Positions 23,376-31,900 of a stretch of DNA of 41,829 bases are shown one piece after another. Below the pieces are notes generated by a model. It was not told the DNA's origin, did no database searches, and worked only from the letters and a program-made list of their open reading frames with translations. Each line of letters opens with the position of its first letter. The first letter of the stretch is position 1. Both the position numbers and the translations under genes were made by a program. This DNA is from an uncultured Candidatus Melainabacteria bacterium. Lineage in GTDB: Bacteria > Cyanobacteriota > Vampirovibrionia > Gastranaerophilales > Gastranaerophilaceae. The stretch covers positions 1 to 41,829 of the forward strand of contig CAKVND010000014.1 in assembly GCA_934777245.1 (NCBI GenBank). Direction: 5' to 3'.

Positions 23376-24617
23376 ATGGGATTAACATTAGTAGAAAAGA
23401 TTATTTCAGAACACGCAGGCAAGCAAGTACACGCCGGTGAACTTGTAATTTCAAAAGTTGATGTATCCGCAGTTCAAGACGGAACAGGCCCTTTAACAGT
23501 TCAAGAATTTAAAAAACTTGGTAAATCTAAACTAAATAATCCCGAGAGAACTATATTATTTATTGACCACGCTTCACCAAGTCCGAGAAAAGAGCTTTCT
23601 AACACACACATGGTGCTTAGAGAATTCCATAAAGAATATGGCGCTGTACTTTCAGATGTTGGCGCAGGTGTTTGCCACCAAAGATTAATTGAAACTTTCG
23701 TGAACCCCGGTGAAGTTTTAGTTGGTGCGGATTCTCATACTTGTACCTCAGGTGCTTTGGGTGCGTTTGCGACAGGCATGGGTTCTACCGATATTGCAGT
23801 TGCGATGGCTCTTGGCAAAACTTGGTTGAAAGTTCCTGCAACATTCAAAATCGTTGTAACAGGAAAATTCAAAGAAGGTATTTGTTCAAAAGATTTAATG
23901 CTTCACCTTATCGGCATGATTGGCGCAGACGGGGCAACTTACAAGGCATTGGAATTTACAGGTGACACGATTGATAATATGACAATGTCAGAAAGATTTA
24001 CACTTGCTAATATGGCTGTAGAAGCAGGTGCGAAATGCGGTTTGTTTATCGCAGACGATAAAACAAAAGCATTCTTAAAAGAACGCGGTAGAGAAGACAA
24101 ATTCAGACAAATATTACCTGATTCAGACGCCGTTTATGAAAGAATTATTAATATTAACGCAGAAGATGTACCGCATACGGTTTCTTGTCCTCACACAGTT
24201 GATAACACTAAGCGCGTTGAAGAACTAAAGGATGTTAAAGTTGACCAAGTTTATGTAGGAACTTGTACTAACGGCAGAATTGAAGATTTGAGAGTTGTTG
24301 CCAATATTTTAAAAGGAAAAACTGTTCATCCTGACGTTAGAATGTTAATTTCTCCGGCTTCTAAAGATGTGTTTAAACAAGCTTTAAAAGAAGGTTTGAT
24401 TGATATTTTTGTAGAAGCAAACGCAGCGATTTTAGCACCCGGTTGTGGCCCTTGTGTTGGCGTACATGCCGGAATCTTGGGCGACGGTGAAGTGTGCTTA
24501 GCAACACAAAACAGAAACTTCCAAGGCAGAATGGGTAATACAAAAGGATTTATCTACTTGGCATCTCCTTATGTAGCAGCATATACTGCTTTAAGAGGTT
24601 ATATTTCAGCAGAATAA
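23376..24617 (+). CDS. leuC: 3-isopropylmalate dehydratase large subunit (LeuC / homoaconitase type)
   Basis: A 413-residue aconitase-superfamily enzyme with AGGAGATTAGAGT before the ATG. Cys297 (GTCTNGR) and Cys357/Cys360 (GCGPCVG) bind the [4Fe-4S] cluster. FIDHASPSPRKELSN and VGADSHTCTSGALGAF are substrate-loop motifs. The length fits the shorter LeuC2/HacA-like branch. It isomerises 2- to 3-isopropylmalate in leucine synthesis together with LeuD. No small subunit follows; the next gene is an unrelated membrane protein, so leuD must lie elsewhere. Confidence 0.9.
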   Translation: MGLTLVEKIISEHAGKQVHAGELVISKVDVSAVQDGTGPLTVQEFKKLGKSKLNNPERTILFIDHASPSPRKELSNTHMVLREFHKEYGAVLSDVGAGVCHQRLIETFVNPGEVLVGADSHTCTSGALGAFATGMGSTDIAVAMALGKTWLKVPATFKIVVTGKFKEGICSKDLMLHLIGMIGADGATYKALEFTGDTIDNMTMSERFTLANMAVEAGAKCGLFIADDKTKAFLKERGREDKFRQILPDSDAVYERIININAEDVPHTVSCPHTVDNTKRVEELKDVKVDQVYVGTCTNGRIEDLRVVANILKGKTVHPDVRMLISPASKDVFKQALKEGLIDIFVEANAAILAPGCGPCVGVHAGILGDGEVCLATQNRNFQGRMGNTKGFIYLASPYVAAYTALRGYISAE

Positions 24618-24624
24618 AGTTATT

Positions 24625-24660
24625 GTCGGGTTCAATGACAATAGTTGAACCCGACCTACA
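24625..24660. repeat. Hairpin repeat GTCGGGTTCAA...TTGAACCCGAC + CTACA
   Basis: A perfect 11-bp stem (24625-24635 with 24645-24655) around TGACAATAG, then CTACA. There is no T tract, so it is a poor intrinsic terminator despite lying 8 bp after leuC. It shares the GACCTACA end with the palindrome at 7795-7816. Confidence 0.6.
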
Positions 24661-24684
24661 AATCTAAGGGGTGGGGTTAAAACT

Positions 24685-25170
24685 ATGAACTTACTACTTT
24701 TAAAACAATTATCAATCCTAAGCGCTTTTGCAGGCGTTATTTTAGGACTCATAACAATCGTACCATACGTAAGCTTTTTAAGCTTTATGATACTAATATT
24801 ATGCTTGTCCGCATTCGTACTTGCATACCTTAAACAAAACGAATTAATTGGCATTATTAGCGTAAGAGAAGGTTGTATATTTGGAGCTGTTATCGGTTTT
24901 GTATCATTTATAGCATTTTCAATAGTTTACACACCAATTAGTATGCTTTTAGGATGGCTTATACCTTCTTATACACAAGGTTTTTTAAGATTTTTTATGG
25001 GAAGTTTCGGTTCTTTTATCGTAATGCTTCTTCTTATGATTCTTATGGCTGGTATAAGCGCATTGTTTAACGGATTCGCAGGACTTGTAACAGCTTATGT
25101 TTACGAACTTATTACAGGTATCAAAAAAGAAAATAATCAAAATACAAGCGTCGATTTTGAAATTAAATAA
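24685..25170 (+). CDS. Four-helix membrane protein of unknown function
   Basis: A 161-residue hydrophobic protein with AAGGGGTGGGG upstream of ATG 24685. Membrane helices lie at about 10-30, 33-49, 62-90 and 105-145, with short loops and a polar C-terminus (KKENNQNTSVDFEIK). The Gly- and Ser-rich helices resemble small DUF-type membrane proteins. It follows leuC after a hairpin and may be co-transcribed. No family recognised. Confidence 0.6.
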   Translation: MNLLLLKQLSILSAFAGVILGLITIVPYVSFLSFMILILCLSAFVLAYLKQNELIGIISVREGCIFGAVIGFVSFIAFSIVYTPISMLLGWLIPSYTQGFLRFFMGSFGSFIVMLLLMILMAGISALFNGFAGLVTAYVYELITGIKKENNQNTSVDFEIK

Positions 25171-25185
25171 AAAAATAATAATACT

Positions 25186-25223
25186 AAAAAAGCGCTCGAT
25201 ATTAATAATATCGAGCACTTTTT
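25186..25223. terminator. Bidirectional rho-independent terminator
   Basis: AGCGCTCGATATT and AATATCGAGCACTT form a long stem around AAT, flanked by an A run on the left and a T run on the right. It serves the convergent membrane-protein gene and pgi. Confidence 0.88.
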
Positions 25224-25238
25224 ACTTATTTAAACTTA

Positions 25239-26537
25239 CTAAGAAATTCTACCAGGAACTACAACGCCACCTTTCAAATTCTTTTTGTAGAATTCTACAT
25301 GTGGTTGAAGAACGCTATCTAGAACTTCCGGAAGTTGTTTATTTTGCATAACTGCTTCTACTATTTCTTGATAGCAAGTTGCGAATGCTCTTAATTGAGT
25401 TAGAGCACCTGCTGCTTCCGGAGTTAAGCCTAGAGAATTTGTTTCAACATATTCTTTGAAGAATGCACCTGTTGATTCATAAGACTTAGTCAAAGCGCCA
25501 ATGTAAGCTTCTGCGTTTTCAGCACAAACACCGTTATCCATAGGAACAGTTAGAGCGAAAACTAACTTGTTAGCAGGATTGAAGTGTGCTTCTGCTGAGT
25601 GGTGCATAGCATCAGGAACTTTTGCAATTTGTTTCAATGTGTCTTTAACAGATTCGTTTTGCATTTGAGCGTGCCAGTAAACTGTATTTTCAAACATTGA
25701 ACCCATATATTGGTGAACAGATGCTGCAATACCGTTAAGTTTAGCATCAGCCCAGAAAATACCTTCTTTTAAAGCATCATTAATTTCTAAATCAGCTGAT
25801 AGTGATTGAGAAGAAATTTCTTGAGCAGAACGCAACATTGATGCCATGTCTTCTTTTTTCATGCCTGCAAAAGCAAGTGTAAATAAAGCGTGGTCATCAA
25901 ATGCTGAGAATCTTCCGCCAACATCATCGTGAATAAATAAATCGCCTAACCAGCCGTTTTCGTTAGAAGTTCTACGAAGTTCGCTCTTTTCAGCGTTCTT
26001 ATCAGTTACAGCGATAAAGTGTTTAGCTGCTGATTTTTTAGCTTCTTCTTCTGATTGACCTTTAGCCATATAAGCATCTTCTAACATTTTTTGAATTCTC
26101 AAGAAACCGTCTTTTGTTTCAAAAGTTGAACCAGATTTAGATGCGATTAGATAGTTTGAAGATAAAACATCGTTACTTAATTTGTGCAAAAATCTTGCCA
26201 AGCTAATTGAATCAACATCTGAATAGAAGAAGATTGAATCAGAATTGATGTTCAAACCGTTGATACCAAGCATGTGTTCTACAGTATGTTTAGAACCGCC
26301 AATACCCATAACGCTAAGTTTGTTAACGCCTGTTTGAGCTTTCAATTTTGCTGCTAAAGAATAGATGTCGTCTAATCTTTTTAATTGTTCTTGTGGTAAA
26401 TTTACCCAGTTTAAGAATTTGCCTTCTTTGTTTGCACGAGAAGAAAATTCGCTTACGAATTCAGATGTTTTAGATGAATATTTTGAAAAATCAACACCTG
26501 AAAAAACTGTTCTTAATGATGAATTTTTAGTTAACAT
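25239..26537 (-). CDS. pgi: Glucose-6-phosphate isomerase
   Basis: A 432-residue SIS-domain isomerase with AAAGGAGAG before ATG 26537. SVMGIGGSKHTVEHML and LIASKSGSTFETKDGFL are the sugar-phosphate binding loops, and GGRFSAFDDHALFTLAFAG is the PGI-like signature. It interconverts glucose-6-phosphate and fructose-6-phosphate. The length fits the shorter bacterial PGIs (about 410-450 residues) rather than the 550-residue E. coli form. The gene follows the msbA-like gene on the same strand after 73 bp. Confidence 0.92.
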   Translation of the reverse strand: MLTKNSSLRTVFSGVDFSKYSSKTSEFVSEFSSRANKEGKFLNWVNLPQEQLKRLDDIYSLAAKLKAQTGVNKLSVMGIGGSKHTVEHMLGINGLNINSDSIFFYSDVDSISLARFLHKLSNDVLSSNYLIASKSGSTFETKDGFLRIQKMLEDAYMAKGQSEEEAKKSAAKHFIAVTDKNAEKSELRRTSNENGWLGDLFIHDDVGGRFSAFDDHALFTLAFAGMKKEDMASMLRSAQEISSQSLSADLEINDALKEGIFWADAKLNGIAASVHQYMGSMFENTVYWHAQMQNESVKDTLKQIAKVPDAMHHSAEAHFNPANKLVFALTVPMDNGVCAENAEAYIGALTKSYESTGAFFKEYVETNSLGLTPEAAGALTQLRAFATCYQEIVEAVMQNKQLPEVLDSVLQPHVEFYKKNLKGGVVVPGRIS

Positions 26538-26610
26538 ATTAACTCTCCTTTTTTAGTTGAATTGTTCAATTATATATTACCATGAAGAAAATTGCTAATT
26601 AACTTTCAAA

Positions 26611-28389
26611 CTAAGCATGTGTTTCTTGTTTCTTAAATTGCATTTCATAAAGCGCTTTATATGCGCCGTTTTGAATGTTCAATAATTCCTCGTGGTTGCC
26701 TTCTTCAACAATTTCACCTTGGTTAATAACAACGATTTTATCCGCGTTTTGAATTGTTGAAAGTCTGTGAGCAATTACGAATACTGTTTTGTCTTGCATC
26801 AAGTTGTCAATTGCTTTTTGTACAATAGCTTCAGCCTTGTTATCCAAAGCTGATGTAGCTTCGTCCAAAATAATGATTGGCGCATCTTTCAAAAACGCTC
26901 TTGCAATCGCAACACGTTGTTTTTGACCGCCTGATAAAAGCACCCCGCGTTCGCCAATTACAGTATTTATACCGTCTTTGAGAGAGGCGATAAATTCGTC
27001 CAAATAGGCCATTTTAACAGCTTTTTGAATTTGTTCGTCTGTAGCTTTTTCATTACCTAACAAAATATTTTCTTTGATTGTACCTGAGAACAAGAAATTG
27101 TCTTGGAACACAACTGCGATATTTTGTCTTAATGATTGAAGCGAATAATCTCTTATATCAACGCCATCAATTGAGATTGAACCGGATTTGATATCGTAAA
27201 ATCTTGGAATAAGGTTTACAATTGTAGTTTTACCACCGCCGGAATTACCAACAAATGCAATTGTTTGACCTTTTTGAACGTCAAGATTAATATTTTTCAA
27301 AACAGGTGTATTTGGTATGTATTCAAAATTAACATTCTTGAATTTAACACTAGATTTAATTTCTTCCAATGTTTGTGGGTTTTCTTTATCCTTGATTGCA
27401 GGTTGAGTATCTAACAAGTCAAAGATACCTTCGATTGCAAAGAATGAAAATTGAACCGCGTTTAAGTTGTTACCAATGTTTTTAACAGGTGTGTATAACA
27501 AGATTAATGCTGTGATGAATGAAACAAAGTTACCACTTGTGATTTGACCTGACATAATTAAGTGTGAACCATAACCGATAGCAGCTGCGATACCAACAGA
27601 AACAATTACGTGCATCATTGGTGAAAGCCATTGAGTCTTTTGAACCATTTTGATTCTTAAATTAAACACATTTTTAAGAATCCATTGGAACTTGCTTGTT
27701 TCATTGTTTTGTAAGTTGTAAGAAGTGATTGTTTTATTACCTGCAAAAACTTCATTATATTCTGTGATGATTGCCGCATCAGCAACAACAGTTTTTTGCA
27801 TAACGCTTTTAATACGCTTTTGAATTTTTGCAACAGGTGCAAACGCACAACCTAAAACTACTACCGCGATTAAAGCTAATTGCCAAGAGTTGTAGAATAA
27901 AACGCATACGAGAGAAATAGATGAGAAAATTCTCTGAGTGAAAACGCTCAAATTATCTAACAAGCCGGAGCATGCAGAATCAGCCATGTTATTGAACTGA
28001 AATACTACATCACCGGAATTTCTTTTATCATAAAATGATGTTTCAAATGTTAATAACTTTCTGAAAAGGTCGAATTTCAACCCGTTTGTGATTTTTCCGC
28101 CAACCCAAGTTGAAAGGTATGATGACAAGTATTTCAAACCGCCTTGAACGGACGTGAAAGCTACGATACCAAGAGGAATATACCATGGAGAAGCAACACT
28201 TTTTTCAACCATAACTAAATCCATGTATGGTTTTAGAGCAAGTGCAATAATTGCGTCTAATGAACCTATCGGAATACAAATAAGCATTGAACAAAGCGCT
28301 CTAAACCAAACCGGTTTTACATACGGCCACATGCGCTTGTAATTTTTTACAAAACGCTGATTTTTTAACATATCTAAAAATTTTTTCAC
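26611..28389 (-). CDS. MsbA-like ABC transporter (fused membrane and ATPase domains)
   Basis: A 592-residue exporter half-transporter. The start is GTG 28389 with GAGGAG upstream. Residues about 20-320 form six membrane helices (ABC_membrane). The ATPase has Walker A GNSGGGKTT (about 382), the LSGGQKQRVAIARAF signature, Walker B IIILDEATSALD and the H-loop in FVIAHRLSTI. Type IV exporters of this kind flip lipids (MsbA, lipid A), drugs or peptides. With an outer membrane implied by other genes, lipid flipping is plausible but not proven. Confidence 0.88.
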   Translation of the reverse strand: MKKFLDMLKNQRFVKNYKRMWPYVKPVWFRALCSMLICIPIGSLDAIIALALKPYMDLVMVEKSVASPWYIPLGIVAFTSVQGGLKYLSSYLSTWVGGKITNGLKFDLFRKLLTFETSFYDKRNSGDVVFQFNNMADSACSGLLDNLSVFTQRIFSSISLVCVLFYNSWQLALIAVVVLGCAFAPVAKIQKRIKSVMQKTVVADAAIITEYNEVFAGNKTITSYNLQNNETSKFQWILKNVFNLRIKMVQKTQWLSPMMHVIVSVGIAAAIGYGSHLIMSGQITSGNFVSFITALILLYTPVKNIGNNLNAVQFSFFAIEGIFDLLDTQPAIKDKENPQTLEEIKSSVKFKNVNFEYIPNTPVLKNINLDVQKGQTIAFVGNSGGGKTTIVNLIPRFYDIKSGSISIDGVDIRDYSLQSLRQNIAVVFQDNFLFSGTIKENILLGNEKATDEQIQKAVKMAYLDEFIASLKDGINTVIGERGVLLSGGQKQRVAIARAFLKDAPIIILDEATSALDNKAEAIVQKAIDNLMQDKTVFVIAHRLSTIQNADKIVVINQGEIVEEGNHEELLNIQNGAYKALYEMQFKKQETHA

Positions 28390-28500
28390 AACAACTCCTC
28401 TTGTTTTTAATGCGATAATAATACCATAAAAATGTAAAAGATAAAATAATACTATATTTCACAATAACAATATATTAAAACAACCTAAAAAAACAAACTC

Positions 28501-28528
28501 TTGCAAAAAAAAATTGATGTGATATTCT
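28501..28528 (+). promoter_or_regulatory. Likely promoter of the tRNA-Arg gene
   Basis: TTGCAA (28501-28506), 16 bp, TATTCT (28523-28528), 25 bp before the mature tRNA end. This is a moderate match to sigma-70. Confidence 0.5.
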
Positions 28529-28553
28529 AAATGTACAAACTTAATATTTTCAT

Positions 28554-28627
28554 GCGTCTGTAGCTCAGCTGGATAGAGCATCTGCCTTCTAAGCAGAGGG
28601 TCCCGCGTTCGAATCGCGGCAGGCGTA
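28554..28627 (+). tRNA. tRNA-Arg (anticodon UCU)
   Basis: A full cloverleaf can be folded. The acceptor GCGTCTG pairs with CAGGCGT (two G-U pairs) and the discriminator is A. The D arm is GCTC/GAGC. The anticodon stem TCTGC/GCAGA encloses loop CTTCTAA with anticodon TCT. The T arm CCGCG/CGCGG has loop TTCGAAT. CCA is not encoded, consistent with a CCA-adding-type gene at 38485. Confidence 0.96.
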
Positions 28628-28630
28628 AAT

Positions 28631-28660
28631 AAAAAAGGATTGGTTTTCCAATCCTTTTTT
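28631..28660 (+). terminator. Rho-independent terminator of tRNA-Arg
   Basis: AAAAAAGGATTGG (28631-28643) pairs with CCAATCCTTTTTT (28648-28660) around TTTT. Confidence 0.9.
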
Positions 28661-28945
28661 ATTTGTTTATTTTTGGTACAAATAATTAAATCCTTACTAT
28701 TTATGATAACATCCCTTATAAACTGTTTTTGAAGCCTTGCCTAAGTTTCTTACAAAAGTACAAGCATGAATTATTAAGACTTTTCTTCGAGTTGCCAATT
28801 ATAAAACATATTGATTGCACTATAACAGAAATATGAATTAATAAAGTCCCATTCTCTAACTATATCTTGTTCTGAACATTAACTGTTCTACTACCATCAA
28901 CGCTGGTATGCTTTTGTTTTTTCTATAATAACTTGTCAATATTCA
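28661..28945. other. Intergenic stretch without an intact gene
   Basis: AT-rich sequence with stops in all frames. On the minus strand around 28780-28880 one short open stretch reads EWDFINSYFCYSAINMFYNW and ends in two stops, which looks protein-like but has no start site; it may be a decayed ORF. A weak TACCA/TGGTA hairpin lies near 28900. Confidence 0.4.
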
Positions 28946-28949
28946 GTAA

Positions 28950-28971
28950 GGGAAAAGCTTACATTTTTCCC
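28950..28971 (-). terminator. Likely terminator of the 578-residue gene
   Basis: GGGAAAA (28950-28956) and TTTTTCCC (28964-28971) form a stem 30 bp past the stop at 29001. The flanking U tract is weak. Confidence 0.45.
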
Positions 28972-29000
28972 AAATTTTTATTTATAAACATCTTAATTTT

Positions 29001-30737
29001 CTAGGCAAAAGCTTCTTGGCGTTGTGATTCAGAAATTCTTCTTTCATAAGCAAGTTGTCTTTGTTGTAAAAGAATATTATCTAAAATTTCTTCGCTTGTA
29101 TTTTCGTATTTAGTAACGATAGCATTATTTTTACCTTTTGCCGGAACAAAAACTTTTTTAAGCAATTCGCCTTTATCGGTTATGTCATATTGAATACCTT
29201 CATAAACGATTTTCTTTGGCTCACCGGAAATAACAACATCTTTATTAACTTTTCTAAATGTTCCACATTTTTCTACATATTCTTGAATTTTTTCTGACAT
29301 TATTTTTTCGACTTCTTTCATGGTAAGCTTTCTTTTTACAGCTTGTTTCCAAACCTTTTCGTAAGAATCATAATATACTTGATATTCATTCTTTCCAGCT
29401 TTTCTAAAAACTGCCATAGATTCATTTGCCGATTTATGTGCAAGTCCTCTTTCTAATGGTGCGTTATAACTTGCTTGTGCAATATCAATTTTGCGTTGAG
29501 CTTCTTTTGCTTCTGCTGTACTAGTTTCTATACCTTTTAAAATTTTCTGTGCTTCTTTTTCAGCATTTTCTTTAGCACTAAAAAACTCTTCAAAAACTTG
29601 TGCAGATTCTTTTGCAGATTTAGCATTCCTTTCTGCATATCTTTCCATTGGTGCATTATAAATAGCTTGCGCTAGTTCTTCTCTTTGCGGAGATGTTCTA
29701 TTTTGTAGAAGTTCACTCAATTTCCAATATTTAAATTTTTCGCCTAATTTTTGCATTGATTCTTGCATTGATTCTTGTATTGATTCTGACATTTCTGAAT
29801 CAACATATTTCATTAACCTATCTTTAAATTCATTTATTGCAATTTCAGGATTGCCACTAGTTTTTATTGCTTGTAAATCCTGTCTGACTATAGGTTCTAA
29901 TTCTTTTAGAACTTTTTCTTTCATATCATTTGTCATGGATTTATCAGCATTTACATTTTCTTCAATTTCGGCAAGAATCTTTTTGCATAAATTCTCACCC
30001 ACACTAAATTTAGCCTGAATTTCTCCATCCTTAATAAAATATTCAGCTTTAATACCACCTTCGGCAAGTTTAGGAATTAGTTGTTCATAAACTTTTAATT
30101 GTTCTGCTAATTCCGGTGATGTTTGAGGTTTAACAGCAGGCTTTGCATTTTGAGTAATATTTTGCGTTGTTTCTGAAGTTGATGTGGTATTAGTAGTGTG
30201 TGAAGAAGGATTTTTATTGCTTCCACCAGAAGCGTTTCTTCTTAAAGATGTCTGTGTTGTACTATTTGATTTTACAGATAAGCCTCTATTGCTTCCTCCA
30301 GACGATTTTGTACTTGAGCCGGGTGTTGCGTTAGCATTTGCAGATCTGGCATTACTACCAGAAGATGTTGTTTGAGCCTCTTTTGGTTTTTGTTCAGCTC
30401 TTTCTCTAGCTTCCCTTGCAGCCCTCTCTGCTTTTTCTTTAGCTTCTTTTTCAGCTTTTTCTTTAGCCTTCTTCTCGGCTTCTGCTTTTAGTTCACTTGA
30501 TGTTTTAAAAAATTTCTGTATCTTTTCTCCAAAGCAACCTTTTCTTGCAGCTATACCAGCTACTACAACTCCTGCGAGGGCAGTTGCGCCAATCATGTAT
30601 TTTGCTGCTGTGCTCATTTTTTCATCTTTTTTTACCGGTTGAGCCTTGCTAGTAACAACAGTAACAGGTTGTTCTGCTTTAAACATTACATTCTGCGGAA
30701 TTTGCGTTTCATAGCTGTAATTTGTTGAAATACTCAT
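29001..30737 (-). CDS. Lineage-specific membrane-anchored coiled-coil protein with FKA motif
   Basis: A 578-residue protein from ATG 30737 with AAGGA upstream; a longer frame to 30782 lacks a start signal. Order: polar N-terminus with VMFKAE (17-22), a hydrophobic helix (about 46-63), a highly charged Lys/Glu/Ala coiled coil (83-120), an Asn/Ser/Thr-rich low-complexity linker (121-200) and a helical C-terminal domain. That domain has two copies of a YNAPxER motif (360-366 and 424-430), each followed by an AKSAxES-like segment, so it contains an internal duplication. SIQESMQESMQ (319-329) comes from a short in-frame tandem DNA repeat. Function unknown. The layout suggests a surface or cell-envelope protein. 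The (GGGAA)10 tract lies 67 bp upstream. Confidence 0.6.
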   Translation of the reverse strand: MSISTNYSYETQIPQNVMFKAEQPVTVVTSKAQPVKKDEKMSTAAKYMIGATALAGVVVAGIAARKGCFGEKIQKFFKTSSELKAEAEKKAKEKAEKEAKEKAERAAREARERAEQKPKEAQTTSSGSNARSANANATPGSSTKSSGGSNRGLSVKSNSTTQTSLRRNASGGSNKNPSSHTTNTTSTSETTQNITQNAKPAVKPQTSPELAEQLKVYEQLIPKLAEGGIKAEYFIKDGEIQAKFSVGENLCKKILAEIEENVNADKSMTNDMKEKVLKELEPIVRQDLQAIKTSGNPEIAINEFKDRLMKYVDSEMSESIQESMQESMQKLGEKFKYWKLSELLQNRTSPQREELAQAIYNAPMERYAERNAKSAKESAQVFEEFFSAKENAEKEAQKILKGIETSTAEAKEAQRKIDIAQASYNAPLERGLAHKSANESMAVFRKAGKNEYQVYYDSYEKVWKQAVKRKLTMKEVEKIMSEKIQEYVEKCGTFRKVNKDVVISGEPKKIVYEGIQYDITDKGELLKKVFVPAKGKNNAIVTKYENTSEEILDNILLQQRQLAYERRISESQRQEAFA

Positions 30738-30804
30738 TTTTACGTCCTTACAATTTTTCCCTATACATTTATAAAAACACAAACATCTTTTTAATTGCGC
30801 GCGT

Positions 30805-30854
30805 TTCCCTTCCCTTCCCTTCCCTTCCCTTCCCTTCCCTTCCCTTCCCTTCCC
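30805..30854. repeat. (TTCCC)10 / (GGGAA)10 pentanucleotide microsatellite
   Basis: Ten perfect, uninterrupted TTCCC units on the plus strand, equal to GGGAA on the coding strand of the gene starting at 30737. The tract is intergenic, just upstream of where that gene's promoter should lie. Such tracts are hotspots for slipped-strand length changes. Confidence 0.95.
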
Positions 30855-30904
30855 TATTAGATTATAGGCTATTTTCTTTTACAAGGAACTCGTATTTACA
30901 TTTC

Positions 30905-31876
30905 TTAACACTTCTGTATTTTTAATAGATTTTTTTCAACTCTATCGGCCATAAACGTCGACACAAAAGGAATTATTGCATAATAAATACCTGCCATAAT
31001 TAAAATCGGCTTTGCGATTCTGATTCCTTCGACTTGTTTTTCCAAATGTGGCAAACCTTTATTGGCTTTTTTAAAATTTTCGATAAATTTTTCGGTCGGC
31101 TTGTCCAACAATTTATCTATAAGATAGCTGCTCGCAATGCTTAAACCTGTTGAAATTATCGAATTATAAATAAGTGTATTTTTTCTGTCTTCTTCAATTT
31201 TTTTAGAACGTTTGGTTTCAAATGCAAATGCGCCCGTAGAAAAAACATCAGTTAAAGCAATTATATGCATCGGGAAATTTGAGTCTTTGTATTTTTTTGA
31301 AAAATCCTGCGTTCCTTTTTTATCGATTATTTTCCCGATTCCTTGCGCAATTTTATCATTTTTGCCTTTAAATGAAGGATTTGGACTGACTTTTTCTTGT
31401 TTTTGCGGAAACATTTTATTAAGCACAATCGGTACGCCTGCCACCGTCAGCATTGCTTTTGGAAGTGCTACGACCATTCCCAGTCCTAATTTAAAAGTTT
31501 GCGTTGCAAGCGTGTAAGCTTTTGATTTATATAAATTTTCGCCTTCTTCTTTAAGATTTTTAATCGTTTCAGGTTTCAAATATTTTTCAGAATTTTTGTC
31601 AATTTTTTTTATAGAATTTGCAACCGGTCGTGAAATTCCGAGCATCAAAAGATAACCTGTAAGGCTTGAGGCTATAGATTTTGCACAAGCAATTTTTTTG
31701 TTCTGTTTATCCGTATTTGGCGTTGCCATAATTACAGCAGGACGAACAAGCATAGAACAGGCCAAAGTCGTTCCGGCAGCGAAAAGTGCGCCATTATCAG
31801 CTGCGAATTCTAATCCTTTTTTTAAAATTTTATTTGTATAAAATCCCTTGAATGAGATATTTGAATTTACTTTCAT
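30905..31876 (-). CDS. Lineage-specific multi-pass membrane protein with SFKG motifs
   Basis: A 323-residue protein from ATG 31876 with no clear ribosome binding site. It starts MKVNSNISFKGFYTNKILKK; the SFKG motif (8-11) recurs at 168-171 (NPSFKGKND), suggesting two halves of similar design. Hydrophobic segments lie at about 28-50, 65-83, 128-155, 200-215, 238-258 and 290-312. There is no signal peptide cleavage site. The 5' end diverges from the PnuC gene with only 24 bp between starts. Function unknown. By its short motif it belongs with the proteins at 29001 and 34348. Confidence 0.6.
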   Translation of the reverse strand: MKVNSNISFKGFYTNKILKKGLEFAADNGALFAAGTTLACSMLVRPAVIMATPNTDKQNKKIACAKSIASSLTGYLLMLGISRPVANSIKKIDKNSEKYLKPETIKNLKEEGENLYKSKAYTLATQTFKLGLGMVVALPKAMLTVAGVPIVLNKMFPQKQEKVSPNPSFKGKNDKIAQGIGKIIDKKGTQDFSKKYKDSNFPMHIIALTDVFSTGAFAFETKRSKKIEEDRKNTLIYNSIISTGLSIASSYLIDKLLDKPTEKFIENFKKANKGLPHLEKQVEGIRIAKPILIMAGIYYAIIPFVSTFMADRVEKNLLKIQKC

Positions 31877-31900
31877 CTATTTTTATTAGATAACATAAAT

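Noticed and set aside
30184..30375. Plus-strand open frame opposite the Ser/Asn-rich linker
   Set aside because: Antisense shadow of the low-complexity region of the 578-residue gene.
30722..30925. Plus-strand open frame with LPFPS repeats
   Set aside because: It is only the translation of the (TTCCC)10 microsatellite and has no ribosome binding site or conserved content.
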